From assembly GCF_013488205.1 (NCBI RefSeq), contig NZ_CP040908.1, positions 3,288,001 through 3,352,000 of the forward strand: a DNA stretch of 64,000 nt, in the 5' to 3' direction. The translations under genes were made by a program, and so were the position numbers. Position 1 is the stretch's first letter. Each line of letters opens with the position of its first letter. Origin of the DNA: Empedobacter falsenii (GTDB lineage: Bacteria; Bacteroidota; Bacteroidia; Flavobacteriales; Weeksellaceae). The notes under the pieces are model-generated. The model was not told where the DNA came from. It ran no database searches and was given only the letters and a program-made list of their open reading frames with translations. Below are positions 55,242 to 64,000 of the stretch, one piece after another.

Positions 55242-57506
55242 TTATTCAACCGAAATTTCATCAATAAATAACCATGCCTTATTTCCTGCACCAGCTTGTC
55301 CATTTGGAATTATTCCTAAATTTTCAATCACAAGCTTAAGATATTTCGCTTGTTGTTTTTGTAAATTAATCTTCATTATTCCATTTGATTTTTCGATTTC
55401 AGGAGATGAAATAGTTTTAATTTCTTTAAAATCTTTTCCATTATCCGAAATCAGCGCTTTAACAGATTTCGGAAGATAAATCCAACTTCCTTTACGGTCT
55501 AAGGTGGAAAATTGAATAGTAGAAAACTCCATTTTAGTTTTGAAATCTATTGTTGCAATCACATCTTTTCCAGAAAAACCTAACCACGATTTACCATGAT
55601 TTTTAAGACTTCCTTTTATTCCATCCACCAAAGTAGACGTTCCACCAACCGAATATGCCTCAGCAGGTTGATGCTCTAATGTGATTTTTTTGGCTGTTGA
55701 TTTCGTAATAACAAAGTCCTGAGAAGTTGTTGCGCTTACTTTTTTTCCATCTTCAAAATAAGCCGATTTTACGGTTTGAGATTTCGTAATTTCTAACGGT
55801 TTTTGATACACATTCGAATTAATAGTTGGCTCTGAACCATCTGTTGTAAAACGAATTCGTGAAGGTTCATTCGCCGAACTCAACTCATATTTTATTTTTC
55901 CATTTTGGTCAACAGAAGCTTTTCCATCCACCTCATAAATCGCCGTACTATGTTTGATTCCTTTTTCATCTAAAATCGCAAAATGACGAATTACACGATT
56001 CTCAAAATTCTTGTATTCATCAGGTTTTGAAGTTCCCCAAGCAACTTCTGAAAGTGCCATCATACGTGGAAAAATCATATGTTGAACATGCGGAAAATCT
56101 AAAATATATTCTGTCCATAAATTTCCTTGCGTTCCCCAAATATACTTTGCTTCTTCTTCAGTCAATTCTTTCGGAATAGGATTATAGGCATACACTTTTT
56201 GCAAGCGTAAATTTCCACCAATAGACAAAGGTTCGGTTTCGGGATTTCCTTGATAATAATCAAAATAATTGGTAGAAGTTGGCGTCATAATTGCCTTATG
56301 TTTTGTTTTCGCAGCATGAATTCCCCCTTCAATTCCTGTCCAACTCATCACCGTTGCATTTGGTGCTAAACCTCCTTCAAGGATTTCATCCCAACCAATA
56401 ATTTGCTTCCCTTTACTATTGATGTATTTCTCCATTCGCGTGATGAAATAACTTTGCATATGCAACTCATCTTTGATGTTCAATTTTTTCATCAAATCTT
56501 GTACAAACGCACTTTCTTTCCAACGTTTCTTTGGCGCCTCATCACCTCCAATATGTACATATTCATACGGAAAAAGCGGAATTACCTCATCCATGACATC
56601 TTGCAAAAACTGAAACGTTTCTTCTTTTGGACAAAAAATATCTTCCGAAACTCCCCACGTTTTCCATACTTCTAACTTCTCATCTGTACAACCTAAATTA
56701 GGATAAGCCGCTAACGCAGCCTGCGCATGACCTGGCATTTCGATTTCTGGAATAACATCTATATGCAATTTCGCCGCATACGCAACCACCTCTTTTATCT
56801 GCTCTTGCGTGTAAAATCCACCATATTTTTTATCATCAAATTTCATATCCGAATACGCACCAACCTGCGATCCATTTCGCCATGCGCCAACTTCTGTTAA
56901 CTTCGGATATTTTTTAATTTCAATTCGCCAACCTTGATCATCAGTCAAATGCCAATGAAATTTATTGTATTTGTAAGCCGCCAAATAATCCAAATAATTC
57001 TTAACCTCATCTACCGTAAAAAAATGACGACAAACATCTAAATGCATTCCGCGATACGCAAATTTTGGTTCGTCTTTTATTTTGAGATATGGTAATTTGA
57101 GATCCGATTTATGTTCTTCTATTAATTGTAAAAGTGTTTGTATTCCATGAAAAATCCCTCGATTTGTGGGCGCAGCAATCGAAATTCCATTTTGATTAAT
57201 ATCTAATTCATAATATTCTTCGTTACTATTTTCTGGAGCAGCCAAATAAATTATATTAATTGTATTATCGAAATTGTTAGAAGTAGTTTTCGTTAGATTT
57301 TTACCAGTAATTGATTTGAATTGTTTCATTAAATAATCTATTTCAGGAAAATTTGGATCTGGATTAATCGTAATTTTATTTCCTAAAACTAAAGTTCCTT
57401 TCTTCAATTCTAATTGTTGAGGTTGAGGAATGAAACTATTTTGAGCAGAAACAAAATTGGAAACCGCAAGTGTGGCTAATAGAGAAAAAAATGAAAGTTG
57501 TTTCAT
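55242..57506 (-). CDS. Beta-N-acetylhexosaminidase (GH20)
   Basis: 754 residues, signal peptide ending NFVSAQ. The GH20b domain covers about 25-145 and the catalytic TIM barrel about 148-500, with the Asp-Glu pair D322-E323 in YVHIGGDEAPKKRW and HWHLTDDQGWRIEIKKYP earlier. A C-terminal chitobiase-like CHB_HEX region (SSANEPSRIRFTTDGSEPTI) and an F5/8-type beta-sandwich (KYLKLVIENLG) follow. Releases terminal GlcNAc/GalNAc from glycans in the periplasm or outside. Monocistronic. Confidence 0.95.
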   Translation of the reverse strand: MKQLSFFSLLATLAVSNFVSAQNSFIPQPQQLELKKGTLVLGNKITINPDPNFPEIDYLMKQFKSITGKNLTKTTSNNFDNTINIIYLAAPENSNEEYYELDINQNGISIAAPTNRGIFHGIQTLLQLIEEHKSDLKLPYLKIKDEPKFAYRGMHLDVCRHFFTVDEVKNYLDYLAAYKYNKFHWHLTDDQGWRIEIKKYPKLTEVGAWRNGSQVGAYSDMKFDDKKYGGFYTQEQIKEVVAYAAKLHIDVIPEIEMPGHAQAALAAYPNLGCTDEKLEVWKTWGVSEDIFCPKEETFQFLQDVMDEVIPLFPYEYVHIGGDEAPKKRWKESAFVQDLMKKLNIKDELHMQSYFITRMEKYINSKGKQIIGWDEILEGGLAPNATVMSWTGIEGGIHAAKTKHKAIMTPTSTNYFDYYQGNPETEPLSIGGNLRLQKVYAYNPIPKELTEEEAKYIWGTQGNLWTEYILDFPHVQHMIFPRMMALSEVAWGTSKPDEYKNFENRVIRHFAILDEKGIKHSTAIYEVDGKASVDQNGKIKYELSSANEPSRIRFTTDGSEPTINSNVYQKPLEITKSQTVKSAYFEDGKKVSATTSQDFVITKSTAKKITLEHQPAEAYSVGGTSTLVDGIKGSLKNHGKSWLGFSGKDVIATIDFKTKMEFSTIQFSTLDRKGSWIYLPKSVKALISDNGKDFKEIKTISSPEIEKSNGIMKINLQKQQAKYLKLVIENLGIIPNGQAGAGNKAWLFIDEISVE

Positions 57507-57663
57507 GTGTTAATTTTTGATAATGACTAAGATAAACTTGTTTTATCAAATAATAACGACGCAACGAGCAAAAATATTCAAAACAAAAACAATATAATCC
57601 ATTATTAAACAATTATTTAAAGTGTTAAAAATAACATCTTTATATTTTAAAACTAAATCATAT

Positions 57664-57700
57664 AAAAAAAGGTCATCAAATAAATTGACAACCTTTTTTG
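57664..57700 (-). terminator. Terminator of corA-epimerase-mvaD operon
   Basis: GGT..TCAA-ATAAA-TTGA..ACC stem with flanking A/T-runs, T-run on the minus strand. Confidence 0.72.
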
Positions 57701-57712
57701 TTTTAGAAGTGA

Positions 57713-58780
57713 TTAAAAACTCACTTTATCTTTTATATAATTTCCGTTTTGACAGAATTGTTTTAATTCATTTTCGATGAAGATTTCAATCGCTTCCGCA
57801 TCTTGCTCAGGATACAATAAATGTACATTTGCACCAGCATCTAATGTAAAATACAAATGATTTCCAGTCTCACGACGGAATTCCCACAGTTTTTCTAAAG
57901 CCGCAACTGTATTTGGTTTCATCAAAATAAATGCAGGATTAGACATCATCATCATGGCGTGTAATGTCAACGCTTCATGTTCTACCAATTCTCCAAACGC
58001 TTTGATATTACCAGATTTTAAAATTGGTAATAAAGCTTTCAAGTTTTCATTTGCTTCCACAAAACGACGTTCAGCATACGGATGTCCGTTCATCAAATTG
58101 TGACCAACAGTAGAAGAAACTGATTTTTGACCTTCGTGAATCAATAAAATGGTGTCGTGAAAAGTTTTGAAAACATCATGAATTTCGACATCTGGATATT
58201 TTGTTCCAAATAAATCTGAGCTTCCTTCGATAAAATCATTTTCTCCCCATTCAACCAAACCTTTGTAAACCGAACGACAAGCACTTCCAGAACCTAAACG
58301 AGCCAAGAAAGAAGCTTTTTTCAAAGCATCTTCTTCTGATAAATTAGCCCCTAAAATATTCTCAATTTGAACTAAACACAAAGCCATTGCCGACATTCCA
58401 GAAGCTGAAGAAGCAATTCCAGAACTATGTGGAAAAGAATTGTGTGTGTGAATTTCAAATTTGTATTGATTCAAAAATGGAATGTAGGCGGTAATTCTTT
58501 CAAAAAAAGTAATGATTTTTGGAGCAAAACTTTCTTTCAATTCTCCTTCCAAATAAACTTCAACCTCAAAAGTATCCGACGTTTTTGGTGAAAATTTTAA
58601 TTCAGTTTCTGTATAGCTATTCGTTAATGTGTAGCTGATAGAGCTATTGGTTGGAATTTGATTTTTCTTTTTTCCCCAATATTTTACCAACGCAATATTT
58701 GATGGACTTTTAGCAGAAACGCTTCCTGATTTTAATTCCGAAGCAATTATTGAAAGTGTTGAAATGAATTGTTGTTCCAT
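57713..58780 (-). CDS. mvaD: Diphosphomevalonate decarboxylase
   Basis: 355 residues. SPSNIALVKYWGKKKNQIPT, the GHMP ATP loop PHSSGIASSASGMSAMA, and LDAGANVHLLYP with catalytic Asp. Makes isopentenyl diphosphate, so the organism uses the mevalonate route. Last gene of a minus-strand operon after the epimerase (14-base gap). Confidence 0.94.
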   Translation of the reverse strand: MEQQFISTLSIIASELKSGSVSAKSPSNIALVKYWGKKKNQIPTNSSISYTLTNSYTETELKFSPKTSDTFEVEVYLEGELKESFAPKIITFFERITAYIPFLNQYKFEIHTHNSFPHSSGIASSASGMSAMALCLVQIENILGANLSEEDALKKASFLARLGSGSACRSVYKGLVEWGENDFIEGSSDLFGTKYPDVEIHDVFKTFHDTILLIHEGQKSVSSTVGHNLMNGHPYAERRFVEANENLKALLPILKSGNIKAFGELVEHEALTLHAMMMMSNPAFILMKPNTVAALEKLWEFRRETGNHLYFTLDAGANVHLLYPEQDAEAIEIFIENELKQFCQNGNYIKDKVSF

Positions 58781-58794
58781 AAAACAAAAGTAAA

Positions 58795-59796
58795 CTATTT
58801 TGTAGAATTCAGCTTTTGAAAGCGTTTATAATGATAATCAATTGCTTCTTTGATTGGAATAAATTCGTATTGAAGCAAATTTTTAACTTTAGAATTGTCA
58901 TATTTGGTATAAGTTGTCAACGAATAATAATTCGCTTTTGTCATATATTTCCCACCAAAAATTCGACTAAAAATAGATAGATTTTTAATGATTTTCAAGG
59001 TTGTGTTTGAAACATTTTTGACTGAACGTTTGCTGTTAATCGAAACAAAATCAAACACTTCTCGGTAACTTTTATTTTCAGAAATTACCACAAATTTTTG
59101 ATTGTAAACTTGTTGATTAATTAATTCTAAAAAAATCTTCACCACATCGCGAACATCAACAAAACCAGTTCCGCCCGAAGGAGCATAATCGCTTTTTGAC
59201 GAATTTTGTTGAAACAAACTTTCGCTTGCACGTTTTGTATCCAAAGTTCCGATGATTACACCAGGATTAATAATGATAACTTTAATCCCTTCTTGTGAAG
59301 CGCGCCAAACTTCCATTTCTGCTCTAAATTTTGAGATAGAATAAGAAGAATGCGTCAAGCCATTGTTCCAACCAGAGCGCTCATCAATCATTTTAGTTGC
59401 TGGATTCAAATCATCCATCGAAGCAATAGAGCTAATGAAGAAAAATTCTTTCACGCCAGAATCAATCGCTTCATTTACTAAAGATTCAGTTCCTAAAATA
59501 TTCGTATTGAAAATTTCTTCTTCTTGACGTTCATCAAATGAAACAAAGGCCGCAGCGTGATAAATTGTCTCGATTCCGTCTAATAAATTCGGAAGTTCAG
59601 TTACATCCAACAAATCACCATCAATCCAATGAATAAACTGATAAAATTGCGAAGCATTTTGATCCGCAAAGAAATTTTGGATGGTTTCTGTGTTCGATGT
59701 TTTTCGTTTTAAAGCACGAATAGGTTGTTGCTTTTTTGCCAATTCTACCAACAAATGCGCGCCAACCAAACCTGTTCCTCCCGTTACGAAAATCAT
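58795..59796 (-). CDS. NAD(P)-dependent epimerase/dehydratase (SDR)
   Basis: 333 residues. Extended SDR: nucleotide motif VTGGTGLVGAHLL, HAAAFVSF, and the Tyr-Lys active pair YSISKFRAEME. Substrate unknown; dihydroflavonol-reductase-like sequences share this pattern. 6 bases downstream of corA. Confidence 0.88.
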   Translation of the reverse strand: MIFVTGGTGLVGAHLLVELAKKQQPIRALKRKTSNTETIQNFFADQNASQFYQFIHWIDGDLLDVTELPNLLDGIETIYHAAAFVSFDERQEEEIFNTNILGTESLVNEAIDSGVKEFFFISSIASMDDLNPATKMIDERSGWNNGLTHSSYSISKFRAEMEVWRASQEGIKVIIINPGVIIGTLDTKRASESLFQQNSSKSDYAPSGGTGFVDVRDVVKIFLELINQQVYNQKFVVISENKSYREVFDFVSINSKRSVKNVSNTTLKIIKNLSIFSRIFGGKYMTKANYYSLTTYTKYDNSKVKNLLQYEFIPIKEAIDYHYKRFQKLNSTK

Positions 59797-59802
59797 ACTG
59801 AA

Positions 59803-60705
59803 TTATAAATATTTTTTTTTCCTGAACCAAAAGTAAATAAAAATTACCACTAATAACATGACAAGTAAACAAATTGGATAGCCTAATTTGTAATTTAACT
59901 CGGGCATGAAATCGAAATTCATTCCATAAATTCCAGCGATAAAAGTTAAGGGTAAGAAAAATGCAGAAAAAACGGTAAGCGTTTGCATAATTTCGTTAGA
60001 TTTCTGTCCATTTAACGAAAGATAAATTGTTAACAAACTTTGTACGTCATCTACAATTTGTGAATGCAAGTGTAACATTTTTACGTTTTCTTCGTACAAA
60101 TCCTGTGATGAACTTGTCTTTTTGTTATCCGCGCGATATTCTTTCAGTGCTTCAAGCGTATAATCTAATATTTTTTTGCAAGCTGTAGCTTCTCGTTTGA
60201 TTTTATATAAGGTAGGAAGTTTAATTTTTCTAAAATCATCCGTAAAAATCAAATGCTCGAGTTGATTGACTTCTTCGTCCATTTGATATGCTGGTTCTTC
60301 ATACGTTTTGATGGTTTCGGAAATAATACGATACAAAATTCCTTTGATAATGATTTTAGAAGGATCAGTATTAGCTAAATATTTTTTCTGAATTTTCTCG
60401 AAAATATCCGTTTCCTTTTGATGAACAGTCACAATAAAATCTGTTCCGATGTAAATACTGATTTTGTGACTAAATTCTCGAACAGTGTTTTTCAACATAC
60501 GGTGTTCTTTATCAAAAAAACGAATTAACAAAAACGAAACTTTTGAATCATCTGATTCATATTTAGGTAAATGTCCAGGCTCCAAACTATCTTCAATCGT
60601 TAATTTCTGAAAACAATATTTTGTAGCAATTTCATTCAACTCAATTTTTGTAGGATTTTGTAAATTAATCCATTTGAATTTTTCATTCTCGAAAAGTATT
60701 TGCAT
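59803..60705 (-). CDS. corA: CorA family magnesium/cobalt transporter
   Basis: 300 residues. Long cytoplasmic alpha-rich domain and the channel motif GMN at 261-263 (GIYGMNFDF) after the first membrane helix; the second helix follows and the protein ends KKKYL. First gene of the corA-epimerase-mvaD transcript. Confidence 0.93.
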   Translation of the reverse strand: MQILFENEKFKWINLQNPTKIELNEIATKYCFQKLTIEDSLEPGHLPKYESDDSKVSFLLIRFFDKEHRMLKNTVREFSHKISIYIGTDFIVTVHQKETDIFEKIQKKYLANTDPSKIIIKGILYRIISETIKTYEEPAYQMDEEVNQLEHLIFTDDFRKIKLPTLYKIKREATACKKILDYTLEALKEYRADNKKTSSSQDLYEENVKMLHLHSQIVDDVQSLLTIYLSLNGQKSNEIMQTLTVFSAFFLPLTFIAGIYGMNFDFMPELNYKLGYPICLLVMLLVVIFIYFWFRKKKYL

Positions 60706-60787
60706 GTATTCCTTTTATTCAAATTTTAAATAAATATATCAAATAAGTTTTATTTTGACAGATCATTTATAATCTACTGAAAAATCA

Positions 60788-60795
60788 TAACTTTG
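60788..60795 (+). promoter_or_regulatory. Promoter -7 box of tyrS
   Basis: TAACTTTG, 39 bases before the start codon. Confidence 0.5.
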
Positions 60796-60834
60796 TATCT
60801 TGTAAAAATTAGATAAAAAATATATTAAAATACT

Positions 60835-62130
60835 ATGAATCCATTAATTGAAGAATTGACTTGGAGAGGACTGGTTCACAATATTATGCCAGGGACAGAA
60901 GAACAACTAAATAAAGAAATGACTTCTGGTTATGTAGGTTTCGATCCTACAGCAGATTCTCTTCACGTGGGAAGTTTGGTTCCTATTTTCTTATTGGTTC
61001 ATTTGCAACGTCACGGTCATCGTCCAATCGCATTGGTGGGTGGTGCAACTGGTTTTATCGGTGATCCTACTGGTAAAGCAGCAGAGAGAAGTTTATTAGA
61101 CGAAGAAACATTGAATAAATATGTTGCTGGAATTAAAGCACAATTGTCTCGTTTCTTAGATTTTGATACAAATAATGGAAATTCAGCTTTATTGGTGAAT
61201 AACTATGATTGGATGAAAGATTTTTCATTCATCGATTTTGCGCGTAATGTAGGAAAACACATTACTGTAAATTATATGATGGCGAAAGATTCTGTAAAAT
61301 CAAGACTTTCTTCTGAATCGAATGTCGGAATGTCTTTCACAGAATTTACATATCAATTGATTCAAGGATACGATTATTTACATTTGTACAAAGAATTAGG
61401 TGCAAAATTGCAAATGGGAGGTTCTGATCAATGGGGAAATATTACAACAGGAACAGAATTAATTCGTCGTACAGTACAAGGTGAAGCGTTTGCTTTTACT
61501 TGTCCATTAACAACTAAAGCTGACGGAACTAAATTTGGAAAATCAGAAGGTGGAGAAAATATTTGGCTAGATAAAAACCGTACTTCTCCTTATAAATTCT
61601 ACCAATTTTGGTTAAATCAAGCGGATGCGGATGCAGAACGTTACATCAAAATTTATACATTCTTAGAAAAAGAAGCAATTGATGATTTTATCGAGCGTCA
61701 TCGTCAAGAGCCACATTTACGCGAATTACAACGTAAATTAGCAACTGAAATTACGATTTTAGTTCATGGTGTTGAAGAATTACGAAAAGCAGAAAAAGCA
61801 TCTCAAGTTTTATTCGGAAAATCAACTTCAGAAGATTTGAAAGAATTAGATGGAGATACTTTCTTATCAGTTTTCGAAGGTGTACCTCAAGCAACAATTG
61901 CAAAAGCTGATATCGAAGCTGGTTTAGATATTGTAACTGCTTTAGCTGAAAAATCTGGTTTCTTAAAATCAAATTCAGAAGCGCGTCGCGAATTAAAAGC
62001 AAACGCAATTTCTGTTAACAAAGAAAAAGTAGCGGAAGAATTTGTATTAACAACAGAAAATTTGATCGCAGATAAATACGTTTTATTACAAAAAGGTAAA
62101 AAGAATTATTTCATCTTAATTGTTGAATAA
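60835..62130 (+). CDS. tyrS: Tyrosyl-tRNA synthetase
   Basis: 431 residues. [17 protein letters not shown] holds the HIGH-like motif and [10 protein letters not shown] is the KMSKS-like motif; [13 protein letters not shown] binds Tyr. A C-terminal S4-like domain ([19 protein letters not shown]) is present. Charges tRNA-Tyr; monocistronic. Confidence 0.97.
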   Translation: MNPLIEELTWRGLVHNIMPGTEEQLNKEMTSGYVGFDPTADSLHVGSLVPIFLLVHLQRHGHRPIALVGGATGFIGDPTGKAAERSLLDEETLNKYVAGIKAQLSRFLDFDTNNGNSALLVNNYDWMKDFSFIDFARNVGKHITVNYMMAKDSVKSRLSSESNVGMSFTEFTYQLIQGYDYLHLYKELGAKLQMGGSDQWGNITTGTELIRRTVQGEAFAFTCPLTTKADGTKFGKSEGGENIWLDKNRTSPYKFYQFWLNQADADAERYIKIYTFLEKEAIDDFIERHRQEPHLRELQRKLATEITILVHGVEELRKAEKASQVLFGKSTSEDLKELDGDTFLSVFEGVPQATIAKADIEAGLDIVTALAEKSGFLKSNSEARRELKANAISVNKEKVAEEFVLTTENLIADKYVLLQKGKKNYFILIVE

Positions 62131-62146
62131 AGAAATTCATTAAAAT

Positions 62147-62182
62147 AAAAAATCTCTTCAATATTATTGAAGAGATTTTTTT
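62147..62182 (+). terminator. Terminator after tyrS
   Basis: AAAAAATCTCTTCAA/TTGAAGAGATTTTTT around TATTA; usable in both directions. Confidence 0.88.
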
Positions 62183-62199
62183 ATTTATAATTTTAATAT

Positions 62200-63174
62200 T
62201 TATCGAAGTATAATCACATTTTGACCAACTTTGTATCCATTTTGGTAAATATCGATTTTATATTCACCTTTTGGAAAATCATAATCAACCCAGTCAAAAT
62301 TAACTCTTGAACCAGACATATTATTGTAATTAACTTTTACACGATCAGAATATTCTACAGAAGATCCAGAACGTAAAGTTGTTTCACCAGCATCAGCACC
62401 TTTAAATTTTCCTATCTCGCCGCTTGGTTTATAAATAGATACATACAATTCTTTGGTTTCTGAAGTCGCATTCAAGTTTTTATCCAAATCAAAAGATACT
62501 CTAACCTTATCAATTCTTCTTGCTCGCGTTGTTTCCACTTCTTTTCCGCTTGATTTTACTCTCAAACCTTTAATCGTATAATTTGAAATCGATAAAGTAG
62601 AATTTGTTTCTTTGATTAAATTCTGATGATTTTCTTTTTCAGTACTCAAATTTGATTCAACAGTTTTTTTCTGCTCATTCAAATGAGAATTTTCCGAAGT
62701 TAACTCTGTATTCTTGCTTGTCAGCTTTTTATTTTCGTCTTTCAAGCGAACAATTTCTTCTTTATAAACTTTAATATCTGCTTGTAAAGAGGTTATCAAA
62801 CGTTTAGCACGTTGCAATTCTCCACTTGTAATTCCTTCTTTATTTAAGATTGATTGAATCTCTTTTTGTTTCTCCAAAATCAATCGATCTTGATAACTTA
62901 AAGAAGAATCTTTTTTTACAACACGAGTTTTAGCATCATCAAAATCTGATCTAATTATACGTAATTCTTGTTTCAGAATTTCTCTAGATCGTTCCAAATC
63001 ATTGATATCACTTTGCATTTCTATCGAAGATTTTGCATTTGCTTCTTTAGAATATACAATATACCCAATAGCTAATAACAAGGATACTGCTAAAACAGCA
63101 ATAATAATATTCTTTACGAATTCATTTTTATGTTTAGGGTTTGTAGAGGGCTCGAGATCTTTGTATTCAGTCAT
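62200..63174 (-). CDS. Membrane-anchored coiled-coil protein
   Basis: 324 residues. A basic cytoplasmic start, one membrane helix (FVKNIIIAVLAVSLLLAIGYIV), then about 120 residues of heptad-rich coiled coil (ITSLQADIKVYKEEIVRLKD, LTSENSHLNEQKKTVESNL) and a C-terminal beta domain ending FPKGEYKIDIYQNGYKVGQN. The arrangement is widespread in Bacteroidota but has no known function; I do not recognise a named family. Confidence 0.75.
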   Translation of the reverse strand: MTEYKDLEPSTNPKHKNEFVKNIIIAVLAVSLLLAIGYIVYSKEANAKSSIEMQSDINDLERSREILKQELRIIRSDFDDAKTRVVKKDSSLSYQDRLILEKQKEIQSILNKEGITSGELQRAKRLITSLQADIKVYKEEIVRLKDENKKLTSKNTELTSENSHLNEQKKTVESNLSTEKENHQNLIKETNSTLSISNYTIKGLRVKSSGKEVETTRARRIDKVRVSFDLDKNLNATSETKELYVSIYKPSGEIGKFKGADAGETTLRSGSSVEYSDRVKVNYNNMSGSRVNFDWVDYDFPKGEYKIDIYQNGYKVGQNVIILR

Positions 63175-63293
63175 TTTAATTATTTCGAGGAAAAATTATT
63201 AAATCAAAAATTAAACCAATTTTATAATAATCAATAACTAATGTTAAATTTAACATTTATAAATTGTAATAAAACTTAATAAATAAAGACTTT

Positions 63294-63728
63294 TTAATCG
63301 TTTGTCTCTTTTTTAATATCTTCAGAAGCTTCGTCTAATTTATTTTCGGCTTTTGTTTTTAACTCATCAGCTTTTTCTTCCAATTCTGTTTTTTCTTCTT
63401 TAAAAGTTTCTTTCAAATCCGAAACTTTCTCTTTCACAAAAGCACTTGTTTCTTTCATTTGCTTTTCCGCAATATCTTTTACATCGTTATAATCTTGCTT
63501 CGATCTTTCTTTAAAATCTTTAGCGGCTTCTTTCGATTGTTCTTTCAAATCACCCGAAGCATCTTTTATATTATTGATTGTTTTACGCGCAAAATCCGAT
63601 GCGTCATCTGCAATCAATGTTCCTGCTTTTTTTACAGTTGCCGAAACATCGTCAAATTTATCTCCCGCAACATCAATCGCAGTTTCAGTTTTTCCTAAAA
63701 TTCTTTTCAAAAAAGTTCTAAGTCCCAT
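63294..63728 (-). CDS. Amphipathic helix repeat protein (YtxH/LEA-like)
   Basis: 144 residues, highly charged and helical: repeats such as KEQSKEAAKDFKERSKQDYN and VSDLKETFKEEKTELEEKAD. It has no membrane helix and few aromatic residues. Resembles LEA or YtxH-like stress proteins in composition. Adjacent to but separate from the coiled-coil gene (119-base gap). Confidence 0.65.
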   Translation of the reverse strand: MGLRTFLKRILGKTETAIDVAGDKFDDVSATVKKAGTLIADDASDFARKTINNIKDASGDLKEQSKEAAKDFKERSKQDYNDVKDIAEKQMKETSAFVKEKVSDLKETFKEEKTELEEKADELKTKAENKLDEASEDIKKETND

Positions 63729-63818
63729 AATAATTTATTTTGTTGATTATTTTCAGTTTAAATTTACAGCTTCATTCGCAATTTTAGAATGAATTAATTT
63801 AATTTTTTATTTAAAAAT

Positions 63819-64000
63819 ATGAATTTCAATTATTTTAAACGATATTATCTCGGAATTTTAATGTTCAGTTTACTGACTATTTTTAGTTGTAATCCGAAGA
63901 AAAATCAATCCGAAACACATCAAAATACTTCATCCGAAGAAATATCCTTCAAATATTCGACCAAAAATAAAAACTTTGTCAGCGCGCATCGCGGCGGAAG
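63819..64000 (+). CDS. Glycerophosphodiester phosphodiesterase lipoprotein (5' part)
   Basis: Starts MNFNYFKRYY with a lipoprotein signal (Cys24, LLTIFSCNPK) and after a Ser/Asn-rich linker reaches SAHRGG, the opening of GDPD domains where His and Arg bind the phosphate. The gene continues past the end of the window. Call rests on this short motif and is therefore moderate. Confidence 0.75.
   Translation, partial: MNFNYFKRYYLGILMFSLLTIFSCNPKKNQSETHQNTSSEEISFKYSTKNKNFVSAHRGG

Noticed and set aside
39305-57506. One large polysaccharide utilisation locus including the GH20 enzyme
   Set aside because: The hexosaminidase is about 6.7 kb from the nearest Sus gene, and a different TonB system, an EEP gene and trpA lie between, with several terminators.
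60755-60773. TTGACA and TATAAT-like words before tyrS as a sigma70 promoter
   Set aside because: They are only 7 bases apart and this phylum uses TTTG/TAnnTTTG signals; the -7 box at 60788 is preferred.

Overview
The window is about 64 kb of a low-GC (roughly one third G+C) chromosome from a member of the Bacteroidota, most likely class Flavobacteriia. The evidence is two SusC/SusD pairs, TonB-dependent receptors with carboxypeptidase-regulatory N-terminal domains, TAnnTTTG-type -7 promoter boxes close to start codons, a mevalonate-pathway decarboxylase, and fibre-like secreted proteins with VG(I/V)NT repeats. The mix of genes resembles Weeksellaceae (Empedobacter or Chryseobacterium relatives), but the genus cannot be fixed from sequence reading alone.

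Layout. Positions 1-475 are the end of hisIE. Positions 655-6762 hold a putative extracytoplasmic flavin/electron-transfer locus: an exported ankyrin-repeat protein, a DUF2271 protein with an FMN-attachment-like TGAS motif, a PepSY-TM/flavodoxin/FNR fusion reductase, and ApbE (FMN transferase). ApbE is split off by a block of palindromic REP-like repeats carrying a GIY-YIG nuclease gene. Positions 6809-13116 (minus strand) are three paralogous fibre-like surface proteins with shared stalks and different C-terminal tips, followed by two small HTH genes. A broken HTH copy between two of the paralogues shows that the surface-protein/HTH unit was duplicated. Positions 13390-18462 are small single genes: LapA-like, YciI-like, an NTF2-like/HxlR divergent pair with an 18-base palindrome, a methyltransferase followed by a Flavo-1-like RNA, an S41 lipoprotein peptidase and an HD hydrolase.

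Positions 18633-22752 are housekeeping genes (rpsP-rimM, glnS, a lipoprotein, radC). Positions 22780-31373 form a surface-polysaccharide locus in mixed orientation: two polysaccharide deacetylases, a FemAB/GNAT-like transferase, a zinc-ribbon methyltransferase, a frameshifted GT-C-like membrane protein, a GT4 glycosyltransferase and two flippases. Positions 31425-39256 are yjjG, a lipoprotein, a LURP/scramblase-like protein, tRNA-Arg(ACG), two small membrane proteins, a PfkB kinase, hisS, recF, a DUF721 gene and a YheT-like hydrolase.

Positions 39305-48568 are two tandem SusC-SusD pairs without adjacent carbohydrate enzymes. Positions 48953-54404 are a TonB receptor/DUF5689 lipoprotein pair divergent from a secreted endonuclease/exonuclease/phosphatase, plausibly a nucleic-acid or phosphoester scavenging set, with an orphan trpA immediately behind the nuclease. 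Positions 55242-64000 are a GH20 hexosaminidase, an operon of corA, an epimerase and mvaD, then tyrS, a coiled-coil membrane protein, an amphipathic repeat protein, and the start of a glycerophosphodiester phosphodiesterase lipoprotein.

The most interesting items are (1) the GIY-YIG gene bracketed by long palindromic repeats and sitting inside the flavin-transfer locus, (2) that locus itself with its candidate flavinylation site, and (3) the conserved-stalk/variable-tip surface-protein array with HTH partners. No CRISPR array, rRNA, complete transposase or replication origin was seen.
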